From positions 1,701 to 9,290 of the forward strand of contig JAFLSP010000067.1 in the NCBI GenBank assembly GCA_022510885.1: 7,590 bases of DNA, in the 5' to 3' direction. Positions 7,401 to 7,590 of the stretch are shown here, one piece after another. The stretch is from Treponema sp. (GTDB taxonomy: Bacteria; Spirochaetota; Spirochaetia; Treponematales; Treponemataceae). The notes beneath the pieces are model-generated. The model was not told the origin of the DNA. It was given only the letters and a program-made list of their open reading frames with translations, and ran no database searches. Made by a program: the position numbers and the translations under genes. Positions within the stretch are counted from its first letter, which is position 1. Each line of letters begins with the position of its first letter.

Positions 7401-7534
7401 TCCGCGCCGCCGTCATAGCGCACCGCAAACGCATTCGCGCCGTCCGCGGAAGCCCCCGCGCGCCCCTTGCCACAGCCCGCAAACACCGCGACCGCCAGCA
7501 TCAGCGCGGCGGCACACATATACCGATGCTTCAT
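1472..7534 (-). CDS. Alpha-2-macroglobulin family lipoprotein with CLEQ thioester
   Basis: A 2020-residue bacterial alpha-2-macroglobulin. Such proteins trap attacking proteases: cleavage of a bait region changes the fold and exposes an internal Cys-Gln thioester that bonds covalently to the protease. Residues 1-20 are a lipoprotein signal (basic start, hydrophobic core, FAG-C with lipidated Cys21). A low-complexity linker follows. Roughly 150-240, 265-345 and 355-445 look like bacterial Ig-like (SbsA/Big_5-type) domains. MG2-like sequence FSDRGLYKPGETVSF is at 705-719, and similar YxPGE motifs recur at 1088-1092 and 1198-1202. The A2M domain motifs RSDFNPTA (1290-1297) and LPDTLTTYRVTAFG (1317-1330) follow. 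The thioester CLEQ is at 1523-1526, inside a helical TED of about 1505-1775 with DGGFGYWP. The C-terminal MG10 region ends with the typical PPASAECMYEPEIFAR. It is longer than E. coli YfhM (1653 residues), mainly at the N-terminus. The start is supported by GAGGTG five bases upstream and by the signal peptide. No pbpC follows downstream; the convergent ybaK-type gene does. Confidence 0.96.
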   Translation of the reverse strand: MKHRYMCAAALMLAVAVFAGCGKGRAGASADGANAFAVRYDGGADASTEERVYDPGTFFTPDYTPYVPEPENTPRRLTLSAPAPGGKAAGIVPGLRKLADYLTSYTTKRADFVRPDVVPLAAEDAPRSKNRDKDEPFTVADWGPRGELPAEVRYPSFYVLFSEPVVALSALGEQSDRSDFFSIEPPVKGVFRWNGTSLLSFDCTEPADPLRTYTITVGKDVRSLSGKTLSGERTFSTTSAALAVVWNAPGYRVSRFVDKDEVPPACAQDWRVQFNYPVDAAALKGISSVTLGSEAVDFDVAQELVDTVTYTWKKKTPLDTVVRLTVRQERGGAESVTEAQFHTLSDFRYDYKYTGTTRGARSNPVHIVFSHPVDGTTAAGAVTAKDADGKPIPVTAENLDASGRTLSVFGLPVAFRSTYTIALSKGLKDIYGRALSADVAVKVEVPGPESSVRFTDSGVKMLESRFPHRIVFEHQNILEGAYTVAATDSPYEVTRRDTSAQDIVYDKANDGIRVALRAEPQDARLFEVVDFDRLLKGGTGWVAFNAAAKLPRTPTKWNPDPYYWQTNRTSVQVTDLGVTVRYAMNRIVAMVTRLSDGTPVAGAEVYAATGSDRNLSAEELKARAADGRAVATTDKNGLAVIDLSDDAVRAAVLSDDYNNAPLMLAEKDGDRVMFQPDCHYPWRSGVYAYGSVPTKVTGTPRIFMFSDRGLYKPGETVSFRGIDRDQVLGSFVSYRGDYSVTLRENAWRNAKTFGTVTGTTSENGGFYGSFAIPADVEPGSYVLEYRRGADGPTEKQYITVAYFERLAFQAGVTMPKTPVIAGDKIQATLSASYLAGGSLAGAAYTASWFREPWYFTSEAGELKQYVFGPVDRAESRSHIADDESVLGAGGTATLSCETTGNGIRGVPYRYRVSAGVTDVSNQLIAASGATLVHPARFYIGLAKPETSGAFARKGEAVTFAYRLATPDGAPVSDDKTLRAVSGGAKKITVTLTREEWNLVQQQGISDIYSRYEKTDVQESEQTVTLGAAGKITVTPKEPGYHKVRLAASDSAGRDVITEYAFFVTGSGRVSLYQDDAASLRLTPDKSLYNPGETAHLLLESPLPKGRYLITVEREGIFTEEIRQFDGAISVIDVPVARNYVPVCYVSVASYSVRQGEPTHDYGEIDLDKPKSYYGATAVFVNPRVKSFSVAVESAKPSYRPGEEAEVTLVATKGGRPLAGAELTLLAVDRGVLDLIDYHVPDPVAFFYDTYHFPLRVKGGDSRAYLMDPVTYEVKNLRGGDTGDDEKMEERSDFNPTAVFEPHLTTGADGRVTVRFTLPDTLTTYRVTAFGVNGELLALQEDEIAVQNPINVQPVLPRELRERDTAEAGVLLTNLDGVPHDVTVSLALRETAADAEDGITLGAGKAAVDGAAAHTVTVPSGVSLPVYFDLAAQKAGSVTLEFTVKSDVLNEKLVRPLVIARPYLFETVTTAGTVRADERDATERIVIPSFADDMQGGVTVTLDATRLGLLGDAVQYLFHYPFGCLEQQSSLVLPLVIFADYIDTFGMESQVSDVRKCVTAHFKAWKDAQHADGGFGYWPTSSRSDRYVSLRIAHIYALALRNGYSRRELAIDGDRLLAFIGREAAQEDDYTRAYRQYVLALNGRPVSSGTLSALVGKERQGIAALALAGLAAHEAEGRKAQAAAQAANRIRTYLRPTARGVDISSPQAPYNAFAYYGDAAENLALTLQLFTLLDPDDEMNTRLVFALLANQRAGYWTNTATTARVLDAFSTLIRTNKLDKTRLDARALLGGKAVAEGTFKGAAAKPVTVTLPFAGDALKGQKRDAELPLQFTRSGTGALYYTASLRYAIPTEMQVARGEGLGVTMRLYDGVTGEEITAAGDSPVVALKSGRTYRAKITLSSSYDRTFIALRAPVPSGAEILDATFVTTPETDNASGRGAYQDDEDAFYGRWLGGDHYMSNQAIYNGEIQFFWDSFGKGMTTAEFSFRAVRRGVYPTPPASAECMYEPEIFARTAGVLYTIE

Positions 7535-7539
7535 CTTGC

Positions 7540-7545
7540 CACCTC
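7540..7545 (-). promoter_or_regulatory. Ribosome binding site of the macroglobulin gene
   Basis: GAGGTG on the minus strand, five bases before the ATG at 7534-7532. It fixes the start exactly at the lipoprotein signal peptide. Confidence 0.8.
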
Positions 7546-7557
7546 AAAAGATGCCCC

Positions 7558-7586
7558 AGTATAGCACGGCGGCGGTTGTCACGCAA
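7558..7586 (-). promoter_or_regulatory. Sigma-70-type extended -10 promoter of the macroglobulin gene
   Basis: On the minus strand TATACT (7563-7558, five of six matches to consensus) is preceded by TGC, giving an extended -10 (TGnTATACT). A -35-like TTGCGT (7586-7581, first three bases match) lies exactly 17 bases upstream. A start near 7551 would give a leader of about 16 bases with the ribosome binding site within it. This suggests the macroglobulin is transcribed from its own promoter rather than from an upstream gene. No operator is evident in the visible part. Confidence 0.65.
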
Positions 7587-7590
7587 CACG

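Overview
The window is GC-rich chromosomal DNA (clearly above 60% G+C by eye, with strong G/C preference at third codon positions). It comes from a Gram-negative (diderm) bacterium: the largest gene encodes a lipoprotein-type alpha-2-macroglobulin, which needs a periplasm or outer membrane to make sense. The lipobox has Phe at -3, which would fit the relaxed lipoboxes of spirochaetes, so a Treponema-like organism is a reasonable but unproven guess. There are no mobile elements, tRNA or rRNA genes or CRISPR arrays.

Layout, left to right. (1) Positions 1-758, minus strand: a COG0523/CobW-family GTPase (metal-handling G3E P-loop GTPase). Its 3' end lies beyond the left edge, and the visible end runs into an Asp/Glu/His-rich tail. 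(2) Positions 759-961: a divergent intergenic region with an AT-rich core (about 828-863) holding -10-like hexamers and a small perfect dyad. It also holds a possible 31-codon leader ORF that overlaps the next gene by ATGA, and a GC-rich hairpin inside that ORF. (3) Positions 962-1444, plus strand: a YbaK/EbsC-type Cys-tRNA(Pro) deacylase, complete. (4) Positions 1445-1471: a 27-base convergent gap with a short GC stem. (5) Positions 1472-7534, minus strand: a 2020-residue alpha-2-macroglobulin lipoprotein with a CLEQ thioester motif, which fills 80% of the window. (6) Positions 7535-7590: its ribosome binding site and a good sigma-70-type extended -10 promoter, so its transcript very probably starts inside the window with a short leader.

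The three genes do not form one pathway. The GTPase probably works in metal allocation, YbaK in translation quality control, and the macroglobulin in trapping proteases at the cell envelope. The most interesting features are the size and N-terminal Ig-like extension of the macroglobulin, the absence of a pbpC gene directly downstream of it, an A8 tract early in its reading frame, and the leader architecture of the ybaK gene. I see no convincing evidence of a wholly undescribed system.
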